From the NCBI GenBank assembly GCA_016936015.1, contig JAFGPV010000083.1, positions 1-64,000 on the forward strand: a DNA stretch of 64,000 nucleotides. The letters are read 5' to 3'. The position numbers and the translations under genes are program-made. Below the pieces are notes generated by a model that was not told where the DNA came from, did not search any database, and saw only the letters and a list, made by a program, of their open reading frames with translations. Below, piece after piece: positions 56,101 to 64,000 of this stretch. Origin of the DNA: Pirellulales bacterium. Its GTDB lineage: Bacteria; Planctomycetota; Planctomycetia; Pirellulales; Thermoguttaceae. Every line of letters begins with the position of its first letter. The stretch's first letter is position 1.

Positions 56101-56288
56101 GGGACGGTCAACTCCTCGACCTTGCGCACGCCGGGGATCTGACCGCTGGTGATATCAACGTAGAGGTCGCGAAGATGTTCTTGCAGTTCATCGAACGACT
56201 CCCCTTGGGTGCGGTAATCCGGGTAATCCTGAAGATACCCTAAATACCAACCTTCCTCTTCCCAGTAAACAAACTTCACTGAATTCAT
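56097..56288 (-). CDS. hicB: HicB-family antitoxin
   Basis: This 63-residue antitoxin has the HicB fold: MNSVKFVYWEEEGWYLGYLQ followed by DYPDYRTQGESFDELQEHLR and DLYVDITSGQIPGV. The pattern W/Y-x-x-Y/F-P-D, then T-x-G-x-S-x-x-E-A/L, is diagnostic. There is no C-terminal DNA-binding domain, so autoregulation would need other contacts. It overlaps hicA by the GTGA junction. Its own upstream region, 56289 onward, holds the promoter for the pair. Confidence 0.88.
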   Translation of the reverse strand: MNSVKFVYWEEEGWYLGYLQDYPDYRTQGESFDELQEHLRDLYVDITSGQIPGVRKVEELTVP

Positions 56289-56396
56289 AGCTGTCTTGAA
56301 AAAAGAACTGCTTTATGGGTGTCCCCTTAATTCCAATATTACCATGAAAAAACCGGTAAATCAAGATTCCCTCTTGGTTGCCTCTCCACAAGGCCC

Positions 56397-56795
56397 TCAC
56401 CTCCTGCCCCTCTCGCATGACAAAGCAGCCGTGGGCGGAGAATCCTTCAGCGGGCAGCCGCAGGGCGGGCAGCGATAGAACTGCCCCAGGACGGGCCAGC
56501 AAAACCGGGGCATCGGTTTGGGGCAGTAGCAATTGCAACTGCTGGGAATCTTGCAACAAGAGACGCATGGCGCCGGTTTGGGGCAGTAGCAGTTGCAACT
56601 GCAGGGAATCTTGATGCACGTGACGCAAGGCATCGGCTTGCGGCAGTAGGCGTCGGGACAGCAGCAGGGAACGGCGGCGCTGCGCGTGCATTGCAGCTCC
56701 CGGCCCAAAGAACCTTGGCAACGCTCGACGGCGTCCGAGGATTCCACGAAATAAAGAAAAGACAATGATCCCAGCAACCAAAGAAATCGGTTCAT
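56397..56795 (-). CDS. Secreted Cys-rich repeat protein
   Basis: This 132-residue protein starts at the ATG at 56795, with a signal peptide (MNRFLWLLGSLSFLYFVESS). The mature region is about one-fifth Cys and consists of tandem units of about 20 residues: RKPMPCVTCIKIPCSCNCYC, PKPAPCVSCCKIPSSCNCYC and PKPMPRFCW. The unit length repeats at the DNA level (about 60 bases: GGGGCAGTAGCAGTTGCAAC and variants at 56520 and 56580), pointing to recent internal duplication. Disulfide-rich secreted proteins of this type may form extracellular fibres or metal-binding coats. I know no named family. It is on the same strand as, and just downstream of, the efflux operon. Confidence 0.75.
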   Translation of the reverse strand: MNRFLWLLGSLSFLYFVESSDAVERCQGSLGRELQCTRSAAVPCCCPDAYCRKPMPCVTCIKIPCSCNCYCPKPAPCVSCCKIPSSCNCYCPKPMPRFCWPVLGQFYRCPPCGCPLKDSPPTAALSCERGRR

Positions 56796-56834
56796 GTTCC
56801 GGACCTCAAGGATCAGGTGATGAATGTTGCAAAG

Positions 56835-56865
56835 TTTAGCGGCCGCCGGCACGGCGGCCCCGGCC
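56835..56865. repeat. Family-A repeat, half copy
   Basis: GTTTAGCGGCCGCCGGCACG and GGCGGCCCCGG match one arm of 750-821. It lies 10 bases from the end of the outer-membrane efflux gene. Confidence 0.8.
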
Positions 56866-56874
56866 TTTCCCGCG

Positions 56875-58506
56875 TTACGGCTGCGTGTTCGACGGAGGCG
56901 TCGGGATCGGGGGGAGCACCGCCGGTTGGGGCGCCGGGCCGGCTGGCTCGGGCGGTCCCGGCGCCGGCAGGGGCTGGGCCGCGGGGGGACTTAAGCGGAT
57001 TTGCCACCCGCCGCCCAGGGCGCGGTACAGTTGAATCAGGTTCTGGGCCACCGAGCCTTCGACGACCGCCAATTGGTCCTGCTGCTGGGTCAGGAACTGC
57101 TGGACGTTGAACACCCGGTTGAAATCGACGATCCCCTCGCGGTATTGGTGCATGACCATATCCACCGACTGACGGGCGGCGTCGGCGCTTTGGGCCAACG
57201 AGCGGGCCTGCTGCTGCGACTTGAGGAAGGCGACCAGGGCGTTCTCGGCCTCGGCGTTGGCTTGCAGCACGGTGTTCTGGTACTGGACCGCCAGTTGCTG
57301 GAAGCGCGCTTCCTGGACGCGGACGTTGTTGTTCAATCGCCCGTAGTTGAGGACGTTCCAGTAGAAGGAAGGACCGACGCTGCCGGCGATGGAGTCCGCG
57401 TCGAACAGGTCCTCGAACTTCGTGGCGTCCAGATAGATCGTGCCGCCGATCGAGAAGTGGGGATACAACTCGGAGGCGGCCACGCCGATCAGGGCGCTCT
57501 GGGCGGCGACCTCCCGCTCCGCCCGGCGGACGTCCGGACGGCGGCGGAGCAACTCCGCCGGAATGCCCACGGCCACCCGGGCGGGAATCCGGGGGATGCC
57601 GTGATGGTTGGCCAACATCCCGTCGATGTTCTGGGGCGGCATGCCCAGGAGAATGCACAGTTGATTGACGGCCTGCCGCCGCGCGGACTCCAACTGCGGA
57701 ATGGCGGCCTCGGTGTTCGCCAGATCGGACTGGGCTTGCGTCACGTCGAGCTTCGTGACGACTTGCTCACGGAAGCGGTCCTCGGCGATCCGCAGGCTGC
57801 CCTGCTGGATCTTGACGTTCTCCCGGGCGTAAGCCAGCCGCCGTTCGGCGATTCGGACGTTGGTGTAGCTCTGGGCCACGTCGGACAGTAGCAGCACCAG
57901 GACGTTATCGTAATTCTCCACCGAGGCGTCGAGCCTGGCGTCGGCCACCTCGACTGCCCGACGGAACCGGCCCCAGAAATCCAGCTCCCAGGCGAGGTTG
58001 GTCCCCAGCGTGAACTCGTCGTAGAAACGCAACGGAATGAAGGCCCCGGCCAGGCTGTTCTTGCTGATGCCGGTGCGGGTATAGTCGCCGGTGACCTGCT
58101 GCTGCTGCGGGAACAGCTCACCGGCGGCGATGGCCCGCAAGGCCCGGGCCTCGAGAATCCGCAGCCCGGCGATGCGCACCGAAAGGTTCTGACGATAGGC
58201 CGTGTCGATCAGCGAATCGAGCACCGGATCGTCGAAGGTCCGCCACCAGGCGGCGTCGGCGACCCGGCTGGTATCGAGGACGGGGTTTCCCGCGTCGATC
58301 CATTGATCGGCCACCGGCGCGGACGGCGTGCAGTAGTTCGGACCGACCTTAAAGCCGTTGGCAATGTAGTCCCGAAAGCTCGTACACCCGGTCGAAAGCG
58401 CGAGGAGGACCATCGCCGGAAGGAGCAGCCGGCCGGCGGAAACCGACCGTCCGCGGGCGCTTTCGGATGAGGGAAACATTCGTTTTCGCAAGGCTGTTGA
58501 ACGCAT
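56875..58506 (-). CDS. Outer-membrane efflux lipoprotein (TolC/NodT family)
   Basis: This 543-residue OMF protein forms the outer-membrane channel of an RND pump. The start at 58506 (MRSTALRKRMFPSS) gives a leader with lipobox LSTGC, followed by VGPNYCTPSAPVADQW, the NodT-type start. Two OEP repeats follow: AAWWRTFDDPVLDSLIDTAY to SGAKTN-like strands, then AYRQNLSVRIAGLRILEARA and the second half with IPAELLRRRPDVRRAEREVA, a diagnostic motif. The C terminus has an unusual Pro-rich tail (LSPPAAQPLPAPGPPEPAGP) of about 50 residues. It is the last gene of the tetR-MFP-RND-OMF operon, 281 bases after the RND gene. Confidence 0.94.
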   Translation of the reverse strand: MRSTALRKRMFPSSESARGRSVSAGRLLLPAMVLLALSTGCTSFRDYIANGFKVGPNYCTPSAPVADQWIDAGNPVLDTSRVADAAWWRTFDDPVLDSLIDTAYRQNLSVRIAGLRILEARALRAIAAGELFPQQQQVTGDYTRTGISKNSLAGAFIPLRFYDEFTLGTNLAWELDFWGRFRRAVEVADARLDASVENYDNVLVLLLSDVAQSYTNVRIAERRLAYARENVKIQQGSLRIAEDRFREQVVTKLDVTQAQSDLANTEAAIPQLESARRQAVNQLCILLGMPPQNIDGMLANHHGIPRIPARVAVGIPAELLRRRPDVRRAEREVAAQSALIGVAASELYPHFSIGGTIYLDATKFEDLFDADSIAGSVGPSFYWNVLNYGRLNNNVRVQEARFQQLAVQYQNTVLQANAEAENALVAFLKSQQQARSLAQSADAARQSVDMVMHQYREGIVDFNRVFNVQQFLTQQQDQLAVVEGSVAQNLIQLYRALGGGWQIRLSPPAAQPLPAPGPPEPAGPAPQPAVLPPIPTPPSNTQP

Positions 58507-58725
58507 TCTGGGGGCCTCTTCTCCGATACAATCCATCTAAGATGCTTTATGGGTGTGATCGTCATTTTGCGTTCAAGTGAACCGAATAACGCAAGCCACC
58601 CGCAGATCTTACGTAACCAGACCGAGCATCCAAGCCGATTGGGGGGGCGAGGGGTTCCAATCCGATTCACCCAGACTGGCACATCCGGTAAAGTCGCCAG
58701 CTAAGTGGAACCGTTAAATGAGTCC

Positions 58726-58782
58726 GTAGGGTGCGTGAAACGCACCGGCTCATTGCTGCATGGTGCGTTTCACGCACCCTAC
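58726..58782. repeat. GTAGGGTGCGTGAAACGCAC inverted repeat
   Basis: GTAGGGTGCGTGAAACGCACC and its perfect complement enclose a 15-base loop, ending 5 bases from the RND stop codon. A half copy lies at 29322-29336. It may act as a transcript-processing or pausing hairpin between the RND and OMF genes. Confidence 0.88.
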
Positions 58783-58787
58783 AGAAA

Positions 58788-61700
58788 TCACAAGACCGGC
58801 TGCCGCGGTTCTTTGGAGAAGAATCGCGAGACCAGGACGAAGAACAAGGGGATGAAAATCAGATCGATAAAGGTGGCGGAGAGCATGCCGCCGGTCACTG
58901 CAGTTCCGATGGCGTTCATGGCCCCGGCCCCGGCGCCGGTGGCCAGGGCCAAAGGCAAGGTTCCGAAGAAGAAGGCCAGCGAGGTCATAATGACGGGACG
59001 GAACCGGATCCGCACGGCGGCCAGCGTCGCCGGAACGACGCCTTCTCCGTGCCGCCGCTGTTCCTTGATGAACTGGATGATGAGGATCGCGTTCTTGGTG
59101 GAAAGCCCGAGGGTGGTCAAAAAACCGATTTGAAAGTACACGTCGTTCGACAGCCCGCGGTAGTAGGTGGCCGCCAGGGCGCCGAAGACGCCCAGGGGGA
59201 GCATCAGGAGGTTGACGAAGGGGATCGTCCAGCTTTCGTACAGCGCGGCCACGCAGAGGAAGATCACGAGCACGGAAAAGGCGTACAGCAGCGGCGCCTG
59301 GTTGGTGGCCATCCTTTCCTGGTAGGAAATGCCGGTCCAGTCGTAGCCGACGCCGGCGGGCAATCGCGAGGCGATCTCTTCCATCGCCTGCATGGCTTCG
59401 CCCGTGCTCCGGCCGGGGGCCGGCTCGGCCGTGATGTTCATCGAGGGAAATCCGTTGTAACGTTCAAGCCGGGGGGAGTTGGTGGTCCAGTGGGCCGAGG
59501 CGAACGAGGCGTAGGGGACCATTTTGCCGGCGTTGTTGCGGACGTACAGCCTTTTCAGGTCCTGGGGCAACATGCGGTAGGGGGCGTCGGCCTGGACGAA
59601 GACCCGCTTGACGCGGCCCCCCTGAATGAAGTCGTTGACGTAGGCGCTGCCGAAGGCGGCGGAGAGAGTCGTATGGATGGCATTGATGGGGATGTCTTGG
59701 GCACCGGCCTCTTCCCAGTCCACGTCCACGCGATATTCGGGGACGTCCTCCAGTCCGTTGGGACGGACGTTCACCAGCTGTTCCTTGTCCTGCATGGCCA
59801 TGCCGAGGAGCATATTGCGGGCGTTCGTCAGGGCCTCGTGGCCGACGCCTCCCCGATCGACTAATTGGAAATCAACTCCGCGAGTCATACCCAACTCAAC
59901 GACGGCGGGCGGCGGAGTGACAAAGATCATCGCGTCGGGAATTCCGGAAAGCGCCATTGTGCCCCGGCCGGCGACGGCCGTGGCTTTCAAGTCGGGCCGG
60001 TCGCGCAGCTCCCAATCCTTCAACTTGACGAACGCCATGGCGTTGTTCTGGGCCCGGCCGGAAAAACCCATGCCGGCGATCGTCATCACCGACTCGACCG
60101 CGTCCTTTTCGTGTTCCTCGAAATATTTCCGGACGATGTCCGCCACCTCCTGGGTCCGCTCCAGCGTCGTGCCGGTCTTCATCATGATCACGCACATCAA
60201 GACCCCTTGATCTTCGTCGGGCAGATAGGCGCTGCGGAGCCGGACGTACAAAAAAGCCACCGTGTACACAATGGCCGCGTAGCCGATCAGGAAGAAGATT
60301 TTCCGCTTCAGCGAGAATCCGACCAACCCCACGTAGCGGTCCCGGATCCAGAAAAAGACGCGATCGAACCGGCGGAAGAAGGGGCGGAAGAGGAAGAAGG
60401 CGTTTTCGGACGGTTCGTGTCCCGGGGGCACCGGCCGGAGCAGGGTCGCACAGAGGACCGGCGTGAGGATCAAGGCAACCACCACCGAGAGCAGCATCGA
60501 GGCGATGATCGTGACGGAAAACTGGCGGTAAATGACCCCCGTCGAGCCGGGAAAAAAGATCATCGGACCGAAAACGGCGGCCAGCACCAGGCCGATGCCG
60601 ATCAGGGCGCTGGTGATCTGGTCCATCGACTTGGCCGTCGCCTCACGGGGCGAAAGCCCCTCCTCGGTCATGATCCGCTCGACGTTTTCCACCACCACAA
60701 TCGCGTCGTCCACCAACAGCCCGATGGCCAGCACCATGGCAAACATGGTCAGCATGTTGATCGAAAATCCGAACAGTCCCAGCGTGGCGAAGGTACCCAA
60801 CAGCACCACCGGCACGGCGATCGTGGGAATCAGCGTGGCGCGGATGTTCCCCATGAACAACCACATCACCAGGAAGACCAATCCGACCGCCTCGAACAGC
60901 GTTTTAACCACTTCCCAGATGGCCACCTTCACGAAGGGAGTCGTGTCGAAGGGATAAACCACCTTCAGGCCCTTCGGGAAATACGGGGCCATCTCTTTCA
61001 GTTTATCTTTGACGGCCTGGGCCGTGTCCAGCGCGTTGGCGCCCGGCGCCTGGCGGATGGCCAATCCGGCGCTGGGCTTGCCGTTGTGGAAGCTCTCGAT
61101 GTCGTACGATTCGGCCCCCAGCTCGGTCCGCCCCACGTCCTTGATCCGCACGATCGAGCCGTCCGGATTGGCGCGGACGGGGATGTCGGCGAACTGCTCG
61201 GGGGTTTCCAGCAGGTTCTGCACCACGATCGAGACGTTCAGTTGCTGTCCCTTCACGGCCGGCGCCCCGCCGAATTGGCCAGCGGAGACCTCCACATTGT
61301 AGCTCCGCAGGGCCTGGATCACATCGGGGATAGTCAAGTTGTATTCGGTCAGCTTGTCGGGATTGAGCCAGACCCGCATGGCGTATTGCGCGCCGAAGGA
61401 GTTGACCTCGCCGACGCCGGGGATCCGCGCCAGGACCTTTTCCAGCGTGGAGAGCGCGTAATCGCGCAGGTCGTTGCCGTCCATGCTGCCGTCTTCGGAG
61501 ACCAAGCCCACGATCAACAGATAGTTCCGCGTCGATTTGCTCACCTTCACGCCGGAACGCTGGACCACCTCGGGCAGGCTGGTCATGGCCAACTGGAGCT
61601 TGTTCTGCACCTTGGCCCAGGCTAGGTCCGGATCGGTTCCCGCCTTGAAGGTCAATTCGATCCGCGACATGCCGGCCGAATCGCTCGTGCCTGAAAGATA

Positions 61701-61931
61701 CAACAAGTCGTCAAAGCCCGTCATCTTCTGCTCGATGATCTGGGTGACGCTGTTTTCCACCGTCTCGGCCGAGGCCCCCGGATAAAAGGACTCGATGGCG
61801 ATCGACGGGGGCGCGATCAGCGGATACTGCGAGATGGGCAGGTTGCAAATGGCCAACCCCCCCAGCACCATCAGCATGATGGCGATGACCCAGGCGAATA
61901 CCGGACGGTCGAGAAAGAATCGGGAGAGCAT
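58788..61931 (-). CDS. RND efflux pump permease (HAE1/AcrB family)
   Basis: This 1047-residue inner-membrane pump expels drugs or other amphiphiles with proton import. The start MLSRFFLDRPVFAWVIAIML is the typical first helix. The N-terminal porter region (LPISQYPLIAPPSIAIESFY, QIIEQKMTGFDDLLYLSGTS) matches AcrB. The proton relay in helix 4 is GLLVDDAIVVVENVERIM, with the conserved Asp pair. The second half repeats the fold (TLGLSTKNAILIIQFIKEQR) and ends at FFVLVSRFFSKEP. Length and motifs are complete. It lies 26 bases after the membrane-fusion-protein gene. Confidence 0.97.
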   Translation of the reverse strand: MLSRFFLDRPVFAWVIAIMLMVLGGLAICNLPISQYPLIAPPSIAIESFYPGASAETVENSVTQIIEQKMTGFDDLLYLSGTSDSAGMSRIELTFKAGTDPDLAWAKVQNKLQLAMTSLPEVVQRSGVKVSKSTRNYLLIVGLVSEDGSMDGNDLRDYALSTLEKVLARIPGVGEVNSFGAQYAMRVWLNPDKLTEYNLTIPDVIQALRSYNVEVSAGQFGGAPAVKGQQLNVSIVVQNLLETPEQFADIPVRANPDGSIVRIKDVGRTELGAESYDIESFHNGKPSAGLAIRQAPGANALDTAQAVKDKLKEMAPYFPKGLKVVYPFDTTPFVKVAIWEVVKTLFEAVGLVFLVMWLFMGNIRATLIPTIAVPVVLLGTFATLGLFGFSINMLTMFAMVLAIGLLVDDAIVVVENVERIMTEEGLSPREATAKSMDQITSALIGIGLVLAAVFGPMIFFPGSTGVIYRQFSVTIIASMLLSVVVALILTPVLCATLLRPVPPGHEPSENAFFLFRPFFRRFDRVFFWIRDRYVGLVGFSLKRKIFFLIGYAAIVYTVAFLYVRLRSAYLPDEDQGVLMCVIMMKTGTTLERTQEVADIVRKYFEEHEKDAVESVMTIAGMGFSGRAQNNAMAFVKLKDWELRDRPDLKATAVAGRGTMALSGIPDAMIFVTPPPAVVELGMTRGVDFQLVDRGGVGHEALTNARNMLLGMAMQDKEQLVNVRPNGLEDVPEYRVDVDWEEAGAQDIPINAIHTTLSAAFGSAYVNDFIQGGRVKRVFVQADAPYRMLPQDLKRLYVRNNAGKMVPYASFASAHWTTNSPRLERYNGFPSMNITAEPAPGRSTGEAMQAMEEIASRLPAGVGYDWTGISYQERMATNQAPLLYAFSVLVIFLCVAALYESWTIPFVNLLMLPLGVFGALAATYYRGLSNDVYFQIGFLTTLGLSTKNAILIIQFIKEQRRHGEGVVPATLAAVRIRFRPVIMTSLAFFFGTLPLALATGAGAGAMNAIGTAVTGGMLSATFIDLIFIPLFFVLVSRFFSKEPRQPVL

Positions 61932-61957
61932 CGGAAGCCTTTATCGGGGGTGTCGGA

Positions 61958-63268
61958 TCAACGCTGCGGGGCCTGCGCCGTACGCTCGGATCTCGCTGCG
62001 GGAGTCTTCTCGATCCCGAAGGGGACGGCTTTCACGGGCGTTCCGGGCGGCGTCTTCATCATGTGGCTTCGGACGATCACCCGATCGCCCGAGGCCAGGC
62101 CCGAGGAAACCAGCCATTGATCGCCGACGGCGCGGTCGGTCGCCAGCGGGCGCGGCTCCACGATCCCCTTGGCGTTGACGAGCATGACCATCGGATTCCC
62201 CTTCGAATCACGGGAGACGGCCTCTTGCGGAACGAGAATCGCCCGGTCGTTGATCCCTTCCTGAACCCGCGCCTTGACGAACATGCCGGGCAGCAGGATC
62301 CCGTCGGGATTGGGAACGACGATCCGCAGGATGACCGACCCGGTCGTCGGATCGACCGTCACGTCGCGGAACTTGAACGACCCTTCCTCCGCATACTCGG
62401 TGCCGTCTTCCAGGATGATCTTGACCTTGTCGGTCTCGATGTTTTTCAACTGGCCACTGGCCAGGCGACGCTTCAAACGGCTGATCTCCGTGGTCGATTG
62501 CGGCACGTCGACGAAAATCGGATCGAATTTCTGAATGGTCGCCAGGGGCATCGGCTGGTAGGCCGTGACGATGGCCCCCTCGGTGATGGCGGATCGGCCG
62601 ATGCGGCCGGAAATCGGCGCGATGATCTTCGTGTAGCCGAGATTGATCCGGGCCGTCTCGACCGCGGCCTCGGCCTGCTGGATGGCCGCCAGGGCCACGT
62701 TGACCGCCTCCTGGTCGCTGTCGATCTGAGCCTGTGCCACCTTCAGCGCCGAGTCGGCCACCCGGACGTCGGCGGCGGCCTGATCGCGCTGCATCGCCGA
62801 GGCGGCGTTGGTCTTCAGCAGGTTCTCGTACCGGCGGAGATTCGTCTTCGCCAATTCCAGGATGGCCTCGTGCCGCTCCAGGCTGGCCTTGCTCGCCTGC
62901 ACCGTAGCCTCCGCCCGGTCGGCGCTCTCCCGCGCGGCGGTGAGGTTCGCAACGGCGTTATGGTACGCCGCTTGATAAGGAGCCGGATCGATCTGGTAGA
63001 GAACGTCGCCGGCCTTCACGTCGGCGCCTTCCGTAAACAACCGTTTTTGGAGCAGACCGTTCACCTGGGGCCGGATTTCCGCCACCAGGTAGCCGGCGGT
63101 CCGCCCCGGCAACTCCGAAGTCAACGTCACCGTCTGAGGTTGGACCGTGAGCACGCCCACCTCCGGAGTAGGCATTTTCGGCGGTCCCTGCCGGCCGTTG
63201 CAGCCCACAAGGCACGGAATTGCGGCCAAGACCCCCGCCAGCAACGGTTTCCAAAGATGCCGGTTCAT
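61958..63268 (-). CDS. RND membrane fusion protein (AcrA/MexE type)
   Basis: This 436-residue periplasmic adaptor links the RND permease to the OMF channel. The start at 63268 (MNRHLWKPLLAGVLAAIPCL) gives a lipoprotein leader with lipobox CLVGC; an earlier ATG at 63304 overlaps the tetR stop and is less likely. The biotinyl-lipoyl half starts at LPGRTAGYLVAEIRPQVNGL, followed by a helical hairpin (AESADRAEATVQASKASLER). The second lipoyl half, NLGYTKIIAPISGRIGRSAI, and the beta-barrel and MP domains (VVPNPDGILLPGMFVKARVQ) follow. It is complete for the family. Confidence 0.95.
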   Translation of the reverse strand: MNRHLWKPLLAGVLAAIPCLVGCNGRQGPPKMPTPEVGVLTVQPQTVTLTSELPGRTAGYLVAEIRPQVNGLLQKRLFTEGADVKAGDVLYQIDPAPYQAAYHNAVANLTAARESADRAEATVQASKASLERHEAILELAKTNLRRYENLLKTNAASAMQRDQAAADVRVADSALKVAQAQIDSDQEAVNVALAAIQQAEAAVETARINLGYTKIIAPISGRIGRSAITEGAIVTAYQPMPLATIQKFDPIFVDVPQSTTEISRLKRRLASGQLKNIETDKVKIILEDGTEYAEEGSFKFRDVTVDPTTGSVILRIVVPNPDGILLPGMFVKARVQEGINDRAILVPQEAVSRDSKGNPMVMLVNAKGIVEPRPLATDRAVGDQWLVSSGLASGDRVIVRSHMMKTPPGTPVKAVPFGIEKTPAARSERTAQAPQR

Positions 63269-63300
63269 GGTGATGCTCTCCGAGGCAAAGCGTCTGTCGA

Positions 63301-63939
63301 TCATGAACTCCCTCTCCTCTTCCGCTCGGCATCGCTGAGGATGCCGTGAAACGTGATGTCAAGAATGTCCCGGGCCTGGTCCTCCGGACGATGCTGCCGC
63401 TCGTCAAGGTAGTTCGAAAACATCGTGCCGTGGAGCAAGTCGCACAGCACGTCGGTGATCCGTTCGACGGGCACGTCGCGGACCCGGCCCGCCGCAATCA
63501 AGTCGCGGAAAAGCTCCTTCCAGGGTTGAAGGTACTTCTCCCGACGCTCCAGGGCAACGTCCTTGTAATACGCCCGCTCTTGAACCGATAACTCGACGAA
63601 TTCCGGATGGTCGGCAAATAATTTCAAATACATTTCAACCGCCCGGGCGAACCGCTGCAAGGGATCCTTCACGCCAGCGATGGCCGCCTGCATCGCCTCG
63701 TGAAACTGCTCCACCTGCCGGTCAACCGCCGCCAGGAACAACTCCCGCTTGGACGCGAAGTACCGGTACAACGTCCCCTTGCCCACGCCCAGCCGATCGG
63801 CCAACGCCTGGGTGTCCGCATTGGCGTACCCCTGCTCGGCGAACAGCGTCGTGGCGGCCGCAAGGATCTCCTCCTCGCGCCGGGACTTAATGTCGTTGGA
63901 CACCGATTTGCCGTCGGATGTTCGGGCGGAAAGGGTCAT
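63301..63939 (-). CDS. TetR/AcrR-family repressor of the efflux operon
   Basis: This 212-residue regulator has the N-terminal TetR helix-turn-helix: REEEILAAATTLFAEQGYAN, then TQALADRLGVGKGTLYRYF and ASKRELFLA. The C-terminal half (about residues 75-200) is the variable ligand-binding domain, of the TetR_C_11-like type (YLKLFADHPEFVELSVQERA). As first gene of the operon it probably represses its own transcription and that of the pump, responding to pump substrates. A palindromic site lies 39 bases upstream of its start. Confidence 0.95.
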   Translation of the reverse strand: MTLSARTSDGKSVSNDIKSRREEEILAAATTLFAEQGYANADTQALADRLGVGKGTLYRYFASKRELFLAAVDRQVEQFHEAMQAAIAGVKDPLQRFARAVEMYLKLFADHPEFVELSVQERAYYKDVALERREKYLQPWKELFRDLIAAGRVRDVPVERITDVLCDLLHGTMFSNYLDERQHRPEDQARDILDITFHGILSDAERKRRGSS

Positions 63940-63977
63940 AGATTTTGGATCGGCTGAGTTGCAAGAACGCCAATGCG

Positions 63978-63997
63978 GACTGACCAGTCAGTCAGTC
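63978..63997. promoter_or_regulatory. Putative TetR operator
   Basis: GACTGACCAGTCAGTCAGTC contains the inverted halves ACTGAC and GTCAGT with overlapping extra half-sites, as found at many AcrR/TetR binding sites. It sits upstream of the regulator at the window edge. Confidence 0.6.
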
Positions 63998-64000
63998 TAT

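Noticed and set aside
59865-61625. A 586-codon plus-strand frame opposite the RND permease
   Set aside because: It is an antisense shadow with His/Asp/Gln-rich composition; the minus strand is a full-length RND pump.

Overview
The window is a GC-rich chromosomal segment that looks like a member of the Planctomycetota, probably near the Pirellulales. Four things point there: prepilin-like DUF1559 proteins that start with an [14 protein letters not shown] segment, several sulfatases, two proteins ending in PEP-CTERM sorting signals, and XylR-type regulators that fuse a LacI-like sensor to an AraC helix-turn-helix. Most genes are single or in short operons. No rRNA, tRNA, CRISPR array, phage or transposase gene was seen. 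The segment is, however, crowded with small palindromic repeats of at least eight families, both between genes and inside them.

Layout. Positions 1-12118 hold a partial membrane protein, a 1338-residue protein of unknown function, a PEP-CTERM protein, a dynamin-like GTPase, a cupin, a 2[4Fe-4S] ferredoxin, ApbE, a DedA protein and an exported protein. Positions 12229-19914 hold a sulfatase, an ASCH protein, a TPR protein, a Wza-like export protein and a Tat-exported GH116-type glycosidase. Positions 19973-23077 form a distinct block: two direct copies of a structured composite repeat of about 0.46 kb enclose a radical SAM/SPASM enzyme, a small membrane protein with a CSIECCPC motif and a type I signal peptidase.

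Positions 23198-31727 hold a lipoprotein, pyrE, an inositol-phosphatase-family enzyme, a HAD phosphatase, a shortened sulfatase, a decayed export-protein gene and a large PEP-CTERM protein with caspase/legumain-like motifs in permuted order. A U32 peptidase follows. Positions 33971-41762 hold two tandem cassettes of a XylR/AraC regulator divergent from a DUF1559 gene, with a shared putative operator. The second cassette leads into a GH27 alpha-galactosidase, and an MFS transporter lies downstream, so this looks like a carbohydrate utilisation locus.

Positions 44204-54889 hold a cyclopropane-fatty-acid-synthase-like enzyme, an NfeD/flotillin operon with an extra truncated flotillin, a PH-like membrane protein and a 1713-residue signalling protein (pseudokinase, AAA ATPase, TPR, GAF, histidine kinase). 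Positions 55376-63939 hold a small hypothetical gene, a hicBA toxin-antitoxin pair, a cysteine-rich secreted repeat protein and a complete tetR-MFP-RND-OMF efflux operon.

The points most worth a second look are: palindromic repeats inserted in frame in at least six unrelated genes; the repeat-bracketed radical SAM/Cys-rich/signal peptidase module; a recurring C-terminal peptide module ending in FRFNYDRTLA at three loci; the permuted caspase-like PEP-CTERM protein; and a possible small RNA gene after the large histidine kinase.
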